From NCBI GenBank assembly GCA_016926315.1, contig JAFGOU010000540.1, forward strand, positions 1 to 6,910: 6,910 nt of DNA, in the 5' to 3' direction. A program made the position numbers and the translations under genes. This DNA comes from Chitinispirillaceae bacterium. GTDB lineage: Bacteria > Fibrobacterota > Chitinivibrionia > Chitinivibrionales > Chitinispirillaceae. The first letter of the stretch is position 1; every line of letters begins with the position of its first letter. The notes under the pieces are model-generated. The model searched no databases, was not told the DNA's origin, and saw only the letters and a program-made list of their open reading frames with translations. This document shows, in pieces, positions 5,039 to 6,910 of the stretch.

Positions 5039-6490
5039 CTATTTGGTGAACAGGACGGTGAATTTACGCAGGCTCTGCGTAAAATTTCCCCACGACCTGA
5101 ACATCCGCAGGAACATCATCCAGAGATAGGCGGGCCGCCGGTAGTAACGCCGGTAAAACGACGCCAGAAAATGGTTCAGATCTTCGTTGGTCAGAGAGGG
5201 GAGACGGACCGAGGAGTGATGAACGCTGTCGTGTTTGTCCCACTCTTTGGTAAGAAAGCAATTTTTTTCTTCGAGGAGCCGGTAATATTCGGTTCCGGGC
5301 AGCGGTGTAGGCGTTGAGACCTGGGTGAATTCCGCATTGAGTTCGAAGGCGAAACGAATGGTTTCCTCGACCGTCTCCTTAGTGTCCCAGTAAAAGCCGA
5401 GCATGACGCAGTTGAGCACGTCGAGCCCGTTTTTTTTGGCGATGTGGACGCCGCGGCGGAGTTCGTCCTTGGTGGTGTTTTTTTTCATCTGCCGAAGGAC
5501 CTCTTCATTCCCCGCCTCGATGCCGAAGAGCACCATTCTGCATCCGGCCTTTTTAAGCCAGCGCGCCTGTTCGTCGGTCAGGAGCTTTGGACGGCACTGC
5601 ACCGAAAAGGTCATGTCGAGCTTTTCCGCGGCAAGGAGTTTGCAGATGGCAATAGCGCGATCGGCGTCGATATTGAAGGTATCGTCATCGATGCGGATCT
5701 CCCTGACGCCGAGGTCTTCGACAAGATATTTGACCTCGCGCAGGACCCGCTCCGGCGACATGGCGCGGAAAACGTGGCTGTAGATGGTCTGGGGGTAGCT
5801 GCAGAACACACAATGGTAGGGGCAGCCGCGCGAGGTGATCATGGTGGCCGCGGGAAACCGCACAAATACGCTTTCGTAAAAGACGCCGAGGTCGAGAAGG
5901 TCGTAAGCAGGGAGGGGAAGGGCGTCGAGGTCACCGATTCCGGGCCGGTCGGGATTGATGACCACTTCGCCTGACGATTTCTTCCATGTCAATCCGGTGA
6001 CGCCGGTCAGCGGAAGGTTGTCTTTCACGGCAATCAGCAATTCGGCGACCGCATAGTCCCACTCTTTTCGCAAGATGTAATCAACGCACGGTTTCGAGAT
6101 TTCTTCCTGGTGCAGCGCGGTAACGAACGGTCCGGCCCACACGACGATGGCACCCGTCTTTCGTGCCGCCTCGCTCACCTCTTCGGCCACCGGCGCGTTG
6201 ATATGCTCCTTCATGATGACGACAGCGGATGGGGTGATCTCAGAAATCTTCGCCACGGTCATGGCAAGGTCGAGCCGCATGGTCGGACAGTGGAGGTAGT
6301 GGACGTCATATCCCTGTTGCCTAAGGACCGCGGCGCAGGAGAGGTTCTGGTAGCTGTACGTCTGCTCGCCGGTTTCGTTGAGACAGGGGTGTCTCCGGCC
6401 GGCCTTGGATATTTTTGAATCAACGGTCCACCCGGTGGTCGGCGGCGGTTCGACAAAAAGGACTTTTTGCACGGTTGCAGCTTTCTTCAA
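5039..6490 (-). CDS. B12-binding-domain radical SAM protein (class B type, COG1032)
   Basis: The 483-residue protein has an N-terminal Rossmann-like domain of cobalamin-binding type (about 8-155: VQKVLFVEPPP, LRQQGYDVHYL, AIVVWAGPFVT) and a radical SAM core (about 212-400). The core has SRGCPYHCVFCS with Cys223, Cys227 and Cys230 for the 4Fe-4S cluster, IRIDDDTFNID (265-275), FGIEAGNE (322-329) and TPLPGTEYY (395-403). The cobalamin-ligating DxHxxG motif is absent, as is common in this family. A C-terminal tail rich in Arg, Tyr and Phe (441-483) may sit at the membrane. Relatives methylate or rearrange unactivated carbons in lipids, tetrapyrroles, sugars and antibiotics; the substrate here is unknown, and the context suggests a glycan or lipid carrier. 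The start is uncertain: TTG at 6490, or GTG at 6472, which would begin MQKVLFVEPP and look more like family N-termini. Neither has a strong Shine-Dalgarno, and the frame has no ATG back to the pyrF stop. The 3-nt gap to the next gene indicates an operon. Confidence 0.92.
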   Translation of the reverse strand: MKKAATVQKVLFVEPPPTTGWTVDSKISKAGRRHPCLNETGEQTYSYQNLSCAAVLRQQGYDVHYLHCPTMRLDLAMTVAKISEITPSAVVIMKEHINAPVAEEVSEAARKTGAIVVWAGPFVTALHQEEISKPCVDYILRKEWDYAVAELLIAVKDNLPLTGVTGLTWKKSSGEVVINPDRPGIGDLDALPLPAYDLLDLGVFYESVFVRFPAATMITSRGCPYHCVFCSYPQTIYSHVFRAMSPERVLREVKYLVEDLGVREIRIDDDTFNIDADRAIAICKLLAAEKLDMTFSVQCRPKLLTDEQARWLKKAGCRMVLFGIEAGNEEVLRQMKKNTTKDELRRGVHIAKKNGLDVLNCVMLGFYWDTKETVEETIRFAFELNAEFTQVSTPTPLPGTEYYRLLEEKNCFLTKEWDKHDSVHHSSVRLPSLTNEDLNHFLASFYRRYYRRPAYLWMMFLRMFRSWGNFTQSLRKFTVLFTK

Positions 6491-6559
6491 AAGGCTCTGT
6501 CGGGAAAGGGAACCGGATTCGGAATATACTGAAAAATACGCAAAAACAGTCTTTCGATG
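6491..6559 (-). promoter_or_regulatory. Short gap between pyrF and radical SAM gene, possible weak promoter
   Basis: This 69-nt AT-leaning spacer contains TATATT (minus strand, 6523-6528; 5 of 6 matches to a -10 box) about 30 nt before the start at 6490. No matching -35 with normal spacing is present, and I see no hairpin that would end pyrF transcription. It may be a read-through spacer or a weak internal promoter. Confidence 0.3.
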
Positions 6560-6910
6560 CTACTGGTGTGGCAATGACGGTGCGGCGATCTCGTCAAGGA
6601 CTGCTTTGGCCGCGGCAGCCGGGTCCGGTGCGCTGGTGATTGCCCGTCCAAGAACCAGAAGCGTTGCGCCATACCTGATGGCTTCCGCGGGTGTCGCAAT
6701 CCGTTTCTGGTCATGTGCCGACGATCCTGCCGGGCGGATACCCGGGGTGATGATTTCAAATAAAGCGGGAAGATGCGGCTTGACCAGAGGAAGGTCTGCT
6801 GCGGAGCAGACGATGCCGTCAAGCCCGCCATCACGGGCAAGGCCGGCCAGGTGCCGGACATACGACGGGGCGTCCATGGTGACGGTCAACTCTGTGCGCA
6901 GCGACGCTTC
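6560..6910 (-). CDS. pyrF: Orotidine 5'-phosphate decarboxylase, C-terminal half (5' end outside window)
   Basis: The frame is open to the right edge, and 116 residues are visible, about half of the usual 230-245. They match the C-terminal half of the PyrF TIM barrel: LTVTMDA, then GLDGIVCSAAD, the phosphate-loop region ITPGIRPAGSSAHDQKR, TPAEAIRYGA, and LVLGRAIT with the Arg that binds the substrate phosphate. The catalytic DxKxxD motif would lie upstream, outside the window. The enzyme decarboxylates OMP to UMP, the last step of de novo pyrimidine synthesis, in the cytoplasm. It ends in TAG, is in the same frame as the radical SAM gene, and lies 69 nt upstream of it without a visible terminator, so it may head the leftward transcript. 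The TTG at 6889 is internal to the conserved barrel and is not a start. Codon use is GC-rich like the genes to its left down to 2814. Confidence 0.93.
   Translation of the reverse strand, partial: EASLRTELTVTMDAPSYVRHLAGLARDGGLDGIVCSAADLPLVKPHLPALFEIITPGIRPAGSSAHDQKRIATPAEAIRYGATLLVLGRAITSAPDPAAAAKAVLDEIAAPSLPHQ

Noticed and set aside
4472..5317. Long plus-strand ORF (281 codons) opposite the GT4 and radical SAM genes
   Set aside because: It crosses the boundary of two convincing minus-strand genes, is rich in Arg, Glu and Gly as expected of an antisense frame in GC-rich DNA, and has no recognisable domain.
5444..5974. Plus-strand ORF of 176 codons
   Set aside because: It is antisense to the radical SAM core, including its Cys motif region; no domain recognised.

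Overview
This window looks like part of a bacterial surface-polysaccharide (O-antigen or exopolysaccharide type) locus that joins a housekeeping pyrimidine gene at its right edge. It holds five complete protein genes and two cut by the window edges. There are no rRNA or tRNA genes, CRISPR arrays, transposases or phage genes that I can see. The organism is probably a Gram-negative bacterium. The PyrF C-terminus and the mix of glycan enzymes would fit a deltaproteobacterium-like lineage, but that is a weak impression and not a demonstrated assignment.

Layout, left to right. (1) The C-terminal half of a family 4 glycosyltransferase on + (to 580), cut by the left edge. (2) A family 2 glycosyltransferase on - (575-1537), overlapping the first gene tail to tail by 6 bp. 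(3) A 213-bp divergent intergenic region with a perfect TATAAT box and several palindromes. (4) A class I SAM-dependent methyltransferase with a C-terminal Trm112-like zinc ribbon on + (1751-2803). (5) After a 10-bp convergent gap, a tight leftward run transcribed right to left: pyrF (cut by the right edge), 69-nt gap, B12-binding-type radical SAM enzyme (5039-6490), 3-nt gap, family 4 glycosyltransferase (3908-5035), 1-nt TGATG overlap, second family 4 glycosyltransferase (2814-3908).

How the genes fit together (inference): the four glycosyltransferases would assemble a lipid-linked or secreted glycan from nucleotide sugars. The methyltransferase and the radical SAM enzyme are candidate tailoring enzymes for sugars, lipid carrier or glycan. 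PyrF makes UMP, the source of UDP carriers, but its linkage may be coincidental.

Two structural points stand out. The glycosyltransferases at 2-580 (+) and 2814-3908 (-) are close paralogs, about two thirds identical in protein over the shared part by hand count, in inverted orientation around the GT2/methyltransferase pair. Base composition also changes sharply at about 2804-2813: sampled 60-nt lines to the left are mostly 37-48% GC, while sampled lines to the right are 60-63%. Together these suggest that the left part was acquired or rearranged relative to the pyrF-linked operon. I did not find a clearly undescribed system; the best candidates are the fused-ribbon methyltransferase and the radical SAM enzyme of unknown substrate.
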